64,000 nucleotides of DNA. Origin: a virus. Position numbers and translations under genes: made by a program. The DNA is taken from positions 22,904 to 86,903 of the IMG/VR virus record IMGVR_UViG_3300025697_000013; one strand, 5' to 3'. Shown in pieces: positions 15,291 through 24,123 of the stretch. Below the pieces are notes generated by a model. It saw nothing but the letters and a program-made list of their open reading frames with translations. It had not been told where the DNA came from and searched no databases. Each line of letters opens with the position of its first letter. Positions within the stretch are counted from its first letter, which is position 1.

Positions 15291-16555
15291 ATCAGCCCCT
15301 CCTCCAACTCGGCGATCCTCCCCGAGATGTATTCGAGAACCTCAGAGGGCTCCCTGGTCTCCAGCATGTCCAGAGCCGCGGCCAGCAGCTCGGCGGCCTC
15401 GCCCTCCATCACCTTGCCCTTCTCTTCAAGGTAGACCCGGACCTTGTCAACCAGGCTCGTCACCTCCACGATCTGCGGGGCGCGGACCTTCACCTCCGAG
15501 AGCGGGGTTGGTTCGAGCTTCACCGCGAGAGCACCAAGCGCCAGGACCCGGTCCCGAATCGCACGCCGGTCGAAGGCCTCGGCCAGCGCCTCCTGGTAGT
15601 AGACTCGGATCCGGACCTCAGCGCCCGACACCACCTCGGCCACGTCGTCCTCCCCGATGTTCCCGGTGACCCAGAGAGCGTCGTCTGTGGCGGTCTCGTC
15701 GAGGTAGTAGCCAGGGCCGCTCTCGCTGTCCAGGAACCAGAGATCCACCGTCCGGAGTGGCCGGTACGGGGTGTCCACCGTCACTGTCTTGATGGGGTCG
15801 CCAGTCTCCCGGTCCACCTCGTGGATGCAGATCACCCTGGGCGCGACCGCCCCGTGCTTGTGCTGCATCGGGGCCCCGGCGAACACCATCTTGGATCCAG
15901 TCGCATCCAGGATCTGGTGCTTGTGGATGTGCCCCAGGCACCAGAGTGGTGCGATGGGTGCGAGGTCCTCCACGCCCAGCTCGAAGTCGTCGCCGATGAG
16001 GGGCTGCCCGTTGTCGATGGTCGTACCGACGAGGTTGCAGTGAGCGAGCCCCACCCGGAGCTTCCCGCGGCTCTCCATCTCCAGGCCCTGCAGGATCCCG
16101 CGGACGGCGCGCCGCATCACCTCGCTGATGTCGTCCCGCCCCCCCTCGACCTGGTCTGCCAGGGCCCCGCGGTCTGGCCACGGTACGGCGAGGACATGGA
16201 TCTCGACACCGGAACGCGTCATCACGCGGACGGCTTGGGCGCGCTCAATGTAGTGAATGCCCTGATCGCACTCGATGTCGTTCAAAAACTCCCAGTCCAG
16301 ATGGTAATCGTGGTTCCCGCGGACCACCACCACCGGGCACAATTCTGCCAGCCGCTGGAAGTGCATCCGCACGACCTCGCGCTCCCGCGGGGTCGCCCGG
16401 CGCGGGATCTGGTTGGAGAGGTCACCGGCCACCAGGACGAGGTCCACGTCCTCGTGCTTCGCTGTCGCCTCGATGAATTTGAGGACGTGCTCCTGGTCCT
16501 CGAGGCGTGGCCCCTCTGTGATGTGGAGGTCCGCGTAGTGCAGGTACTTCAACAT
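15287..16555 (-). CDS. SbcD/Mre11-like nuclease (T4 gp47 type)
   Basis: 422 aa metallophosphoesterase. Motifs in order: LHYADLHI, VLVAGDLSN, VVRGNHDYH, GLAHCNLVG, LGHIHKHQ, all metal-binding phosphoesterase positions. The C-terminal part is helical and would clamp the SbcC coiled coils. Exonuclease/endonuclease on double-strand ends and hairpins. Sits directly upstream of the sbcC-like gene. Confidence 0.92.
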   Translation of the reverse strand: MLKYLHYADLHITEGPRLEDQEHVLKFIEATAKHEDVDLVLVAGDLSNQIPRRATPREREVVRMHFQRLAELCPVVVVRGNHDYHLDWEFLNDIECDQGIHYIERAQAVRVMTRSGVEIHVLAVPWPDRGALADQVEGGRDDISEVMRRAVRGILQGLEMESRGKLRVGLAHCNLVGTTIDNGQPLIGDDFELGVEDLAPIAPLWCLGHIHKHQILDATGSKMVFAGAPMQHKHGAVAPRVICIHEVDRETGDPIKTVTVDTPYRPLRTVDLWFLDSESGPGYYLDETATDDALWVTGNIGEDDVAEVVSGAEVRIRVYYQEALAEAFDRRAIRDRVLALGALAVKLEPTPLSEVKVRAPQIVEVTSLVDKVRVYLEEKGKVMEGEAAELLAAALDMLETREPSEVLEYISGRIAELEEGLI

Positions 16556-16558
16556 GCC

Positions 16559-17773
16559 CTATCCCTCCGTCCCTTGGTGCCGCTCATAGTCGTAGTTGGG
16601 CGAGTCGGGATAGCACTTGCCGCAAAGCCGCACGCCGACCTTGCCCGCCGTCCATCTGGCCTGCTTCTCCGTGACCTCCTCGGTGCATCCGCACGCACAC
16701 TCGCACCGGAGGACGCTGGCCTTCGGGGCGGCCGTGGCAGTGTCACCCGCTGCGTGGGGGGGCGCGGGGCGGCCGTCACCAGCGTCCGGGAAGTCCTGCT
16801 CCCTGGGTGGCGTGGCATCGATGACCCGCCCGGGGGGACCGTCGTCGTCCGGCGCGCTAACGAGGTCCGCATCCTCGTTGGGAGGCGCTTCCGCCTCGTC
16901 GGGAAAAGCCACCGAGTCGACCCCCTGGCGTACCGCTGGGTCCGACGCCCCATGCAGTGCGGGGCGAGCGGGCTGCTCTCCTGTTGCGCGTCCGCCGTCG
17001 TAGAGGAGGTCCGTCATCCCTAGCGCCTTCGCCGCGATCATCCGGTTGATCTCCGGGTCGTCCGGCGGGGAGAAGACCATCTTCATCACCAGGAACGGCT
17101 TCTTCAACTCGGCGGCTCCGTACGAAGTCTTCACCCCGAGGAGGGCACGGATCAGCCGCAGCATCGCCTTCGTCTCAGCCATGGATTCGATGTGCTCCCG
17201 CGTCGCCCACACCCGCTCCCAGGCGTCGACCTTCTTGGATTGGCGTTTGTCCTGCTTCGCGTAGTAGTCCTCCGTCTTCTGCGCGGCCCTATGCATGTTC
17301 CGCACCAGCGGCGACTCGTCTCGCAGGTCTATCTCCTTCGTCCCCATCATCTCTATGGGGGTACCGTCGAACGTCGTCATCTGTCCGACCACTCGGTACC
17401 GGCAGTAGTGTGGATTCAGCCAATCATCCAGGCGCCCGCTCTTCTCCGGGATGAATGTCACACCGGAGGCCGCCGACAGCTTCAGGAGCATGGGCTTCGA
17501 CAGGCCCAGCTCGCCGCCCCCTGGGATCTTGTAAACCCAATTGTCCCGGGGGTCGGTGGACGGCACCGAGACAGCGGTCACCGCGGGGGTGAACATCGCT
17601 GGACACCGTTGCAGCATCGCCGGGGTCACGAGGACGTTGTGTCCCCCCTCCATCCCCTGCTTCACGAGGCTCATGGCCTCGACCACCTCCGCAGGCACCA
17701 CTGCCGTCCGGGTCTGACCAGCGGGCACCATCTCGCGCCCGGGATCCTGGGTTGTCTTCTTGTCGTCGGCCAT
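16559..17773 (-). CDS. Unknown recombination-module protein with C-terminal Cys cluster
   Basis: 404 aa. Not confidently recognised. Residues about 75-250 contain ELGLSKPMLLKLSAASGVTF, YRVVGQMTTFDG, then EHIESMAETKAMLRLIRALL, reminiscent of single-strand annealing proteins (Rad52/Erf/Sak type) in which an 'AeTrAl.RAlr' helix follows a beta-hairpin core. The last 50 residues carry six Cys (357, 359, 361, 363, 384, 387) of zinc-ribbon type. Neighbours (SbcCD, Cas4-like nuclease) support recombination. Nuclease or ATPase motifs are absent. Confidence 0.5.
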   Translation of the reverse strand: MADDKKTTQDPGREMVPAGQTRTAVVPAEVVEAMSLVKQGMEGGHNVLVTPAMLQRCPAMFTPAVTAVSVPSTDPRDNWVYKIPGGGELGLSKPMLLKLSAASGVTFIPEKSGRLDDWLNPHYCRYRVVGQMTTFDGTPIEMMGTKEIDLRDESPLVRNMHRAAQKTEDYYAKQDKRQSKKVDAWERVWATREHIESMAETKAMLRLIRALLGVKTSYGAAELKKPFLVMKMVFSPPDDPEINRMIAAKALGMTDLLYDGGRATGEQPARPALHGASDPAVRQGVDSVAFPDEAEAPPNEDADLVSAPDDDGPPGRVIDATPPREQDFPDAGDGRPAPPHAAGDTATAAPKASVLRCECACGCTEEVTEKQARWTAGKVGVRLCGKCYPDSPNYDYERHQGTEG

Positions 17774-17776
17774 GGC

Positions 17777-18622
17777 TCAGTCCTCCTTGATGGTGATAAT
17801 TTTGGGGGCACCGTCCACGCAGCTCTCGACCCCGCGACAGATCCCCTGGTACTCACACTTCCCGAACGCTGTCTGGCACCGGAAGCTCCGGACTTGTCGC
17901 ATGATGGCGCCCTGGAACCAACCAGCCGATCCTCTCGCACTCACCTGCTCTTCTAGCGACACCGTCCGATCGACCTCCGCTGCACCGTCCTCGAGCGTAC
18001 GCAGGATCCCGATCCCGTGAATGCTCTGGCAGTCGAAGAAGCCCGCCTCGAGGACGGCACCGAAGCCCTCGACTATCATCGCCTCGTTACCGCGCCGACC
18101 GATGGGCTCGAAGAGGTAGAGGTCCCTCGTGTCCTCTGCCACCGCGTGTACGATCCCTTCGTACCAGCACCCAGTCCCCATGGTCGTGGCCTGGAACTCG
18201 AAAGGCCCACCGAACTTCACTTTCCCAGGGTGGCGCTTGGCGATCCCCATCACCTGCAAGACAAGGTTCTCGAGCATTTGACGAAGGACCCCGTGGACAG
18301 TCCCGACGTCCCGCTCGACACCGCGGCCAGAGAGGTTCCGGATCGATCCCCCGGGCCGCGGGCGCATCCCGTCTCCGTCGAAGAACGTCCGCAGTTCCAC
18401 ATTCAGGCGGTGGTCCATCTCGTCACCGAATGCCACCCAGACCGGAGGACCCTCATTCAGGATCTCCTGGGCCGCGTCCAGGAGCACGTCACGCACCTCC
18501 CGGAAGACATGGTTCATCCACTCCGCTGCCGTCTCCTCGGTGCGGACCTTTCCTTCTGCCAGGAACGCGGCAGCCCGGGGGCACTCAGCCGCGCGGGCCA
18601 GGATCTCCTTCGTCAGTCTCAT
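17777..18622 (-). CDS. Cas4/RecB-like PD-(D/E)XK nuclease with Fe-S Cys set
   Basis: 281 aa. An N-terminal Cys (C14 in AAECPRAAAF) and a C-terminal cluster C249, C256, C262, C268 match the split Cys arrangement that holds a 4Fe-4S cluster in Cas4 and AddB-like nucleases. The middle (KFGGPFEFQATTM through DLYLFEPI) would carry the PD-(D/E)XK core, though the catalytic Lys is not obvious by eye. It probably resects 5' or 3' ends to make ssDNA for the annealing protein. Start ATG 18622 overlaps the methyltransferase stop (ATGA). Confidence 0.6.
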   Translation of the reverse strand: MRLTKEILARAAECPRAAAFLAEGKVRTEETAAEWMNHVFREVRDVLLDAAQEILNEGPPVWVAFGDEMDHRLNVELRTFFDGDGMRPRPGGSIRNLSGRGVERDVGTVHGVLRQMLENLVLQVMGIAKRHPGKVKFGGPFEFQATTMGTGCWYEGIVHAVAEDTRDLYLFEPIGRRGNEAMIVEGFGAVLEAGFFDCQSIHGIGILRTLEDGAAEVDRTVSLEEQVSARGSAGWFQGAIMRQVRSFRCQTAFGKCEYQGICRGVESCVDGAPKIITIKED

Positions 18623-19452
18623 TTGTCCTCCTCTACGATCATCGCCGGGGAGAAAAGCGGCGCCTCGCCGTTGATCCGATCCCGGCCCATCTCTGCGTAC
18701 TTTGGATTCAGTTCGATCCCGATACAATCGCGACCCAGCTTGTCTGCAACAAGGCCCGTGGTCCCGGCTCCGAAGAATGGGTCAAGGACGGTGCCGCCAG
18801 GAGGACAACCCAACTCAATGCACCGTCGCGCCAGCTCGGCTGGCATCATCGCCGGATGCAGAGCAGTCCCATCGGGGCATATCTGCCAGCATGATTTGTA
18901 TCGCCACGATTCCTTGACCTCTTCGGGCCAATAGTATTTCTTCGATTTGACCAGGTGGGCGACGTACTCATGGGACTGGCTCACCCTGTCGGGCCTGGCT
19001 GGTTCAGCGCTCCGCTTCTTGTCCCATGCAATCACGATCCGCAGATACCATCCAGCCTGACGCAGAGCATCGAAGACCTTGGACGGGAGCAGCGTCACGT
19101 CCTTGTCCTTGTAGCCGTCAGGGGCTTTGCGCCACCCGAGATTGTCTACAATGCCGCCCCATGCCTTCCGGCCTTTGAGCTTGCCTCCACCACCGCAGCC
19201 GCCAGAAGACCACTTTTCGCCTATGTTGAGCCACAGGGATCCGTCGTCGGCAAGTACCCGATGCACATAATCGAACACCTCAACCATCTTGGCGATGTAG
19301 GCATCAGGGTCATTCTCTGCGCCACACTGGCCCTCTACCCCGTAGTCTCTGCATCTCCAATAAGGCGGGCTCGTCACGCAGCAATGGACGGACTTGGAAG
19401 GTAGCTCGCGCAGCCGTTCGATGCAATCCCCCACCAGAATCCGAACCGTCAC
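18619..19452 (-). CDS. N4-cytosine/N6-adenine DNA methyltransferase
   Basis: 277 aa, beta-class order: motif IV TSPPYW (27-32) comes first and the SAM motif DPFFGAGTT (224-232) is near the C-terminus. TSPPYW is commonest in N4-cytosine enzymes but also occurs in N6-adenine ones. First gene after the 19.6-kb promoter and therefore early in the replication operon. No paired restriction enzyme is present, so it is probably a protective orphan enzyme. Confidence 0.88.
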   Translation of the reverse strand: MTVRILVGDCIERLRELPSKSVHCCVTSPPYWRCRDYGVEGQCGAENDPDAYIAKMVEVFDYVHRVLADDGSLWLNIGEKWSSGGCGGGGKLKGRKAWGGIVDNLGWRKAPDGYKDKDVTLLPSKVFDALRQAGWYLRIVIAWDKKRSAEPARPDRVSQSHEYVAHLVKSKKYYWPEEVKESWRYKSCWQICPDGTALHPAMMPAELARRCIELGCPPGGTVLDPFFGAGTTGLVADKLGRDCIGIELNPKYAEMGRDRINGEAPLFSPAMIVEEDK

Positions 19453-19592
19453 GACCGGCCTCTATTGACAGCGATGTGCGAATTGAGATACAAGATGGTC
19501 ATCGAAGACGATCCCCTTCGTCTACGAGGCCCGGCGCCCTGGAAGGTCCCTCACCATCCGGGGCGTCATCGCGCTGGCCTCCAACCACGGGC

Positions 19593-19622
19593 ACTGTAGA
19601 TTCGCCACCGAGGAAGAGTCAA
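19593..19622 (-). promoter_or_regulatory. Promoter of the replication/modification operon
   Basis: On the minus strand: -35 TTGACT (19617-19622), 18-bp spacer, -10 TACAGT (19593-19598) followed by GCCC. It lies 141 nt upstream of the methyltransferase ATG. Three perfect-period 11-bp repeats end 2 bp upstream of the -35, a normal position for an activator or repressor site. Closely matches the promoter at 3.45 kb. Confidence 0.75.
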
Positions 19623-19624
19623 GA

Positions 19625-19657
19625 CAATTCGTCGAGCGCTCGTCGATTGATCGTCGA
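19625..19657 (-). repeat. Three 11-bp iterons upstream of a promoter
   Basis: Minus-strand units TCGACGATCAA, TCGACGAGCGC and TCGACGAATTG, head to tail with no gap, all sharing TCGACGA. The same unit recurs five times at 61334-61388. One turn of B-DNA per unit puts each copy on the same helix face. Likely operator for a phage regulator. Confidence 0.75.
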
Positions 19658-19694
19658 ATTCAGGATTCAATCGAGGAAGAAAGAGAGGGGAAAG

Positions 19695-20396
19695 CTACTT
19701 GGTACCCGCCTGAACAGCGAAGATGACGCCAACGGTCAGGGCCGCACCGGCAGCGACACCCACCGCAGTCTCCAGCCACCCCCACCGGAACCCCACGATC
19801 GGGTTCGGCGGGGGCTCAATGTCCAGGCATTCGTCCAGGTTCTTCCGGCAGGACTTCAGGCGTTCCTGCCCTGCGTAGATTTTCTCCACGTCGTAACGGT
19901 GGAACCCGAAGACCTCCGCTGGATCTACCGTCTCCCCGCCCCGCAACAGGTACGGGGGGAAGTAATCAACAGGGGTCTCCACTTCGTCAGGGACCACCGG
20001 GGCCGTGGCTGCCTCCGTAACGGCTTCCGGGTCCACCGGGGACGGGAGGGCAGCCCAGGCTGGAACGGCGCTCAGTGCCACCAGCGCTGCAACCGTGGCA
20101 CCCAAAACGAATGCGATCGCACCGGCGGGTCCGTTCAGGTTGTCACTCACCGCGTCCAACAGATCCTCGGCTGGCATCTTCGCCGCGTCGGCTTCCGCCC
20201 TCGCGCCGGCCGCCTTGTCCTCCGCGGCAACCCGCCCCTTCCTGGCCAGGTACTCCTGGTAGGCTGCCCGGCGTGCCCGCACAGCCATCACGATCACCAG
20301 GACCACAAGCCCCAGCACGAACAGGGACAGGATCACGATCGCAACCGTGGTCCCCACTTGCCCGGCAGACGCGGCCAGGTGAAACTGCTCACGCAT
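19695..20396 (-). CDS. Membrane protein, 233 aa, three TM segments
   Basis: Hydrophobic segments at about residues 15-40, 92-115 and 208-228. Between the first two lies an Ala/Glu/Lys-rich helix (RAAYQEYLARKGRVAAEDKA) that may be coiled. Unrecognised family. It is the last gene of the late operon and overlaps the preceding membrane-protein gene, so a lysis or superinfection-exclusion role is plausible, but unproven. Confidence 0.6.
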   Translation of the reverse strand: MREQFHLAASAGQVGTTVAIVILSLFVLGLVVLVIVMAVRARRAAYQEYLARKGRVAAEDKAAGARAEADAAKMPAEDLLDAVSDNLNGPAGAIAFVLGATVAALVALSAVPAWAALPSPVDPEAVTEAATAPVVPDEVETPVDYFPPYLLRGGETVDPAEVFGFHRYDVEKIYAGQERLKSCRKNLDECLDIEPPPNPIVGFRWGWLETAVGVAAGAALTVGVIFAVQAGTK

Positions 20397-21390
20397 CGCT
20401 GGCAGCCTTCTTCTTTGACGCGGCCACGATCGCCGCGTAGATCACCGCGATCCCACCACCACCAGCCAGGCCCTTCACCACGGACCCCAGGGGATCGCCT
20501 CCGGCCGCAATCGCCACCAGGATCCCCAGGACCACAGCCAGCCCGATCGGAATCACCCGGTACCACTTCTCCGGGATCCACTGGCCCAGACTGTCACGCA
20601 CAGGACGCAGACGGAACACAGCAAACAGAATCAGGAAGATCCCCAGCGTAATCGCCAGTGCGTCCTTGTCCTTGATGGCTTGGATCAGCACGCCAGTAGC
20701 GTCCATGACCTCCTTCATGTCAGCATCCGAATCGGGGTCTACCTCGGCAGCGGGGAGCTCCTCCTCCATTGTCGCTGTAGGCTGTTCGGATATCGGTGGG
20801 ATTGAGTCGTCGGGGATGTCCTCATTCAAGGCGGTCTCACCGATCGGCATGGCCTCGTCCGGCACATCGTCAGGCGGGTCATCTTCCAGAGTTACAACCC
20901 CAGCCGTCTCTTCCAGGCTTGCGTCAATCAGAGTACCAGCAGGAACTCCCGGCGGGCAGGCTTCCGGAACTTCGGCCCCTGCACTGATCGCCCAGCAATC
21001 GCCAGGCACCTCCAACTCCCGCTCCGCAGCCGCCGCATCGCCGGACAGCAGATTCGCCAGGCCACGGATCTCCGCCGCCTCTTCCGGGGACTCCGTCACC
21101 GCCGCAGTGGTCACGTCCTCGCCGCGCACAGGCGGCACCACGAACGCGTGCCACAGCACCAGGCCCACCAGGATCACCATCGTCATTCCTAATCGTCGCA
21201 TGATCTCCCTCCGTTGTTCTCTACCGCTACCAATGGGCACCGACGTCGGCACCCACGCCTCTATCTCCATTGACTCAGCTCGCCCCAGCATGTCAGCCAG
21301 ATCATCCCAGGTGGACCGCATCCTGGTATGCCTGAATTCCACCACGAACACCAGTGCCCCGAAGAGGACGAAATACAAGATCGTTCCCAT
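20389..21390 (-). CDS. Membrane protein with two possible in-frame starts (333/270 aa)
   Basis: The long form has an N-terminal TM (residues 1-19); an internal ATG at 21201 has its own GGAGGGAG site and begins a signal-like segment MRRLGMTMVILVGLVLW. The middle is strongly acidic and Pro-rich (about 90-225). The end holds three hydrophobic segments (about 240-260, 272-292, 298-322). The start at 21390 has AAGGAGG at 8 nt and shares one base with the upstream stop (TGATG). Possibly holin-like, with long and short products of differing topology. Family not recognised. Confidence 0.6.
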   Translation of the reverse strand: MGTILYFVLFGALVFVVEFRHTRMRSTWDDLADMLGRAESMEIEAWVPTSVPIGSGREQRREIMRRLGMTMVILVGLVLWHAFVVPPVRGEDVTTAAVTESPEEAAEIRGLANLLSGDAAAAERELEVPGDCWAISAGAEVPEACPPGVPAGTLIDASLEETAGVVTLEDDPPDDVPDEAMPIGETALNEDIPDDSIPPISEQPTATMEEELPAAEVDPDSDADMKEVMDATGVLIQAIKDKDALAITLGIFLILFAVFRLRPVRDSLGQWIPEKWYRVIPIGLAVVLGILVAIAAGGDPLGSVVKGLAGGGGIAVIYAAIVAASKKKAASDA

Positions 21391-21617
21391 CAGGGCCCCT
21401 CCTTCTCACCAGCGGCAATCCGCCGGATCCGTTCCAGTGCCACCGGATCGTCCTTCGCGCACTTCAGCGTGGCCATGATCTCCACCACTGCCAAGGTGCG
21501 CTGGCTCACGTCGATCAATTTCTGGAGCAGGGGCTGCACTCGCCACAGCAGGTAGATCGCCACCGCTGCCGGGAACCCCACCGTCTGAAAGAATTGCCTG
21601 ATCTCCTGAAGGTCCAC
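21390..21617 (-). CDS. Small holin-like membrane protein, 75 aa
   Basis: One TM (GFPAAVAIYLLWRVQPLL) followed by an amphipathic charged tail, the layout of small BhlA/UviB-like holins and YvrJ-like proteins. Start uncertain: GTG 21617 (VDLQEIRQFF) has GGGAGA upstream and is preferred; a GTG at 21674 would add 19 residues. Stop overlaps the next start (TGATG). Sits just after the tail fibre, a common place for holins. Confidence 0.55.
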   Translation of the reverse strand: MDLQEIRQFFQTVGFPAAVAIYLLWRVQPLLQKLIDVSQRTLAVVEIMATLKCAKDDPVALERIRRIAAGEKEGP

Positions 21618-21687
21618 GTCCGCTTCTCCCGCTGCTGCTGCGTTGCTGTCCCATCCGTGATCGCATGGGCGCACCTTCCTGGTCAGA

Positions 21688-24102
21688 CTATCGGTCCTGG
21701 AACACGGTAAAAGTGAAATCCTCGTTGATCAGCGCCACCGCGCAGCTTCCACCACCAGAATCAAGCACGCTCTGAATTTTGACCACGATCGGACTCGCAA
21801 GCGGGTTCACCACCGAAGCGGAGAACATTTCAGTCGCGGTACCGCGGGTGCTAGTAGTCACCTGGACGGATCGCCCCGTGGGTGTCCCGTCGATGTCCAG
21901 GAGAATCTCGTACACGCCCACCGCCGTCCTGGTCACACTTAGCACATTGAAGTGCCCGCCAACCAGCGCCCCGGTATCTGCGACCTGAGCCCAGGCAGTG
22001 GCTATCCGACGCTTCGTCACGTGGTTGCGCTGCAAGACAGACGCCGGAATCTCCAGATCCTTTGCCAATTTCACGTAGTCGCATGCAATCCCAGTAGGAG
22101 CTCCGGTCAGCAAGGCATTCCAATACTGGTCATCCCACGTCGCTGCGTCATGGGCGCCCCAAGTAAACACGTCGGTGTCGATAGGGGACTGCATCGCATA
22201 CGCGCCTTTCTCCGCGTAGAACGCGTACCCCGCATGCGTGCGACAGACCCCCCAGAACGGCACCGGATCGTTGGTCGTAGCCAGCGTATAATCGACCTTG
22301 ATCCCGGCCTTCGCTGAATCTCCAACAACGGCACTGCTCGTCAACTCGATCGAATCCTGCGCCGGATCCATCAGGCCGGACAGGAGCAACCCGGTCGCAG
22401 TCTGCGCCATCCGCAGCAGGGCAGTGAAGGTGTCCAGGGGATCGTCTGGATAAAGATTGAGGCCATACGTGGTACCGTCCACAGTAATGATCGACAGTCC
22501 ACCGACCGGGCCGGTGCCAGCCACCAACCCACCGAGGGCCCCTGCGCCGTCAATCGCCACGTCGAAGAAATAGCCACCGTCCTGCCGGGAATAGATCCCC
22601 AGGCCGTCCTTTGGCAGCAAATGCAGGGTCTGGTACCCGTTCGCTCCCGCGTCGTTGTTCTCCAACCACGCGCCGTAGGACGCAGTACCGTACTGGGCAC
22701 TCCTCGTGAAGGCGTGAAAACCGTGGCCCTTGGCCGGATTCTCAGCGAACCCGGACTCATCCGAAACGGACACCCCCCAACTGGAGCTGGCCGAATCCGC
22801 CCCCCGGTTTTGCACCTTGACACCGAATGGATCGCTGGCGTTCAGCCCGCCAAAGAACGCGTTGATCGCCAGCCCTTTTGCCGTCTCCGCATATAGGGCC
22901 ACGGAAAGATCCACGGGGGTACCCACGTAGCAAGACAGGCCAGACGGGGTACCACCGTCGTCGAATAGATTGTGGACCAATCCAGCATACGCGTCCGAAT
23001 TCGCCTGGACATCGAAGAAGATTCCGTTGTTCGCCGCGTTGTCCGCCTGCGTCAAAAGCAGCCCACCGTCCGCCAAAGGCGAGAATAGCAGGGTGGAGTA
23101 GTCCGTGGCCGCAGCGCCGTCGTCCCCTCGCAAGTACAACTGCCCAGCCGTATCCCACAACTGGATCTCCCCATTCACCGGGGCCTGGTTTGTGCTGGGG
23201 TCCACCATCAGGCCGGAGAACCGCACGTCGGTATCCCACATTGCGGCACCGGACACCAGCCCATCCACCGTATTGTCGATCTCGTCCAGGGCGCCCTTCA
23301 CATCCGTCGCCGCCAGCCCGGAGACCACGTTGTCGAAGTCGATGTCGTCCGAATCGTGGTGGGGGCCGGTCCCGTCCAGGTGCCCAGTCATCCAGCCATC
23401 GATCTCGTCCAAAGCATTGCCGACCGTTGGGCCAGATGCAGCGCTGAATCCCGTCGTTGGGAAATTGGTGTACACCCCGTTATTCGCCAGCGTCGTACTT
23501 TGGTCGTAGTTCTTCCGCACGATCTGCAAGCGATCCGTATCGATATCCGCGTTGGCAATCGTGAGATCGTTCCAGTTCAGCATGACGTCGCAGAGGATAA
23601 CGCGATCAGCAGGAATGGCAGGCGCAACCGCCGCACCGATAAGTGCTTCCGCCCCCTGGTACACCTCATAGACCACAGACGGGTCCTTCTGGAAATAGAC
23701 CGTGTCGCCGTTGCCGTCTACCCTGGGATCCGAAAGAACCCAGTCGAACGCAACGCAAATCGTCACCAGCTTCTCGTTCACGTCCAGGAGGACCGCTGTG
23801 GGTAGCCCCTGGTAATCCGCGCTGCAATCGACATTGATCGCAATCGTCGGATCGAACAGAAGATTCCCGAGGGAGTCCCACGCGCGCAGGGGGCCCGGGA
23901 TGTCCACGGTCATATTTTGCGGAGCATGCTCCTGCGGAACCTGCGGAGCACCCTGGGGAGGGTCACCCCACAATGCACCCATCCAGACACCCTCGATCTG
24001 CGTGGTCCGCATGGCCAAGAGCGCAGTGTTGACCGCGCCGAATCCTGCGTCCATCTCGCCCTCGGTGACCCGCTGCCGATAGAACCAATCATAAAGTCGC
24101 AT
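21688..24102 (-). CDS. Tail fibre / receptor-binding protein
   Basis: 804 aa. N-terminal part (MRLYDWFYRQRVTEGEMDAGF) resembles the baseplate-attachment region of phage fibres; two copies of a ALDEID-type helix-turn segment near residues 240-300 (NALDEIDGWM, GALDEIDNTV) are typical of trimeric fibre shafts. The rest is beta-rich with Gly/Asp/Asn. ATG 24102 has GGGAGGGAAGC upstream. Follows gpI in the standard baseplate order. It should determine host range. Confidence 0.75.
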   Translation of the reverse strand: MRLYDWFYRQRVTEGEMDAGFGAVNTALLAMRTTQIEGVWMGALWGDPPQGAPQVPQEHAPQNMTVDIPGPLRAWDSLGNLLFDPTIAINVDCSADYQGLPTAVLLDVNEKLVTICVAFDWVLSDPRVDGNGDTVYFQKDPSVVYEVYQGAEALIGAAVAPAIPADRVILCDVMLNWNDLTIANADIDTDRLQIVRKNYDQSTTLANNGVYTNFPTTGFSAASGPTVGNALDEIDGWMTGHLDGTGPHHDSDDIDFDNVVSGLAATDVKGALDEIDNTVDGLVSGAAMWDTDVRFSGLMVDPSTNQAPVNGEIQLWDTAGQLYLRGDDGAAATDYSTLLFSPLADGGLLLTQADNAANNGIFFDVQANSDAYAGLVHNLFDDGGTPSGLSCYVGTPVDLSVALYAETAKGLAINAFFGGLNASDPFGVKVQNRGADSASSSWGVSVSDESGFAENPAKGHGFHAFTRSAQYGTASYGAWLENNDAGANGYQTLHLLPKDGLGIYSRQDGGYFFDVAIDGAGALGGLVAGTGPVGGLSIITVDGTTYGLNLYPDDPLDTFTALLRMAQTATGLLLSGLMDPAQDSIELTSSAVVGDSAKAGIKVDYTLATTNDPVPFWGVCRTHAGYAFYAEKGAYAMQSPIDTDVFTWGAHDAATWDDQYWNALLTGAPTGIACDYVKLAKDLEIPASVLQRNHVTKRRIATAWAQVADTGALVGGHFNVLSVTRTAVGVYEILLDIDGTPTGRSVQVTTSTRGTATEMFSASVVNPLASPIVVKIQSVLDSGGGSCAVALINEDFTFTVFQDR

Positions 24103-24123
24103 GCTTCCCTCCCGCCTCAAATT

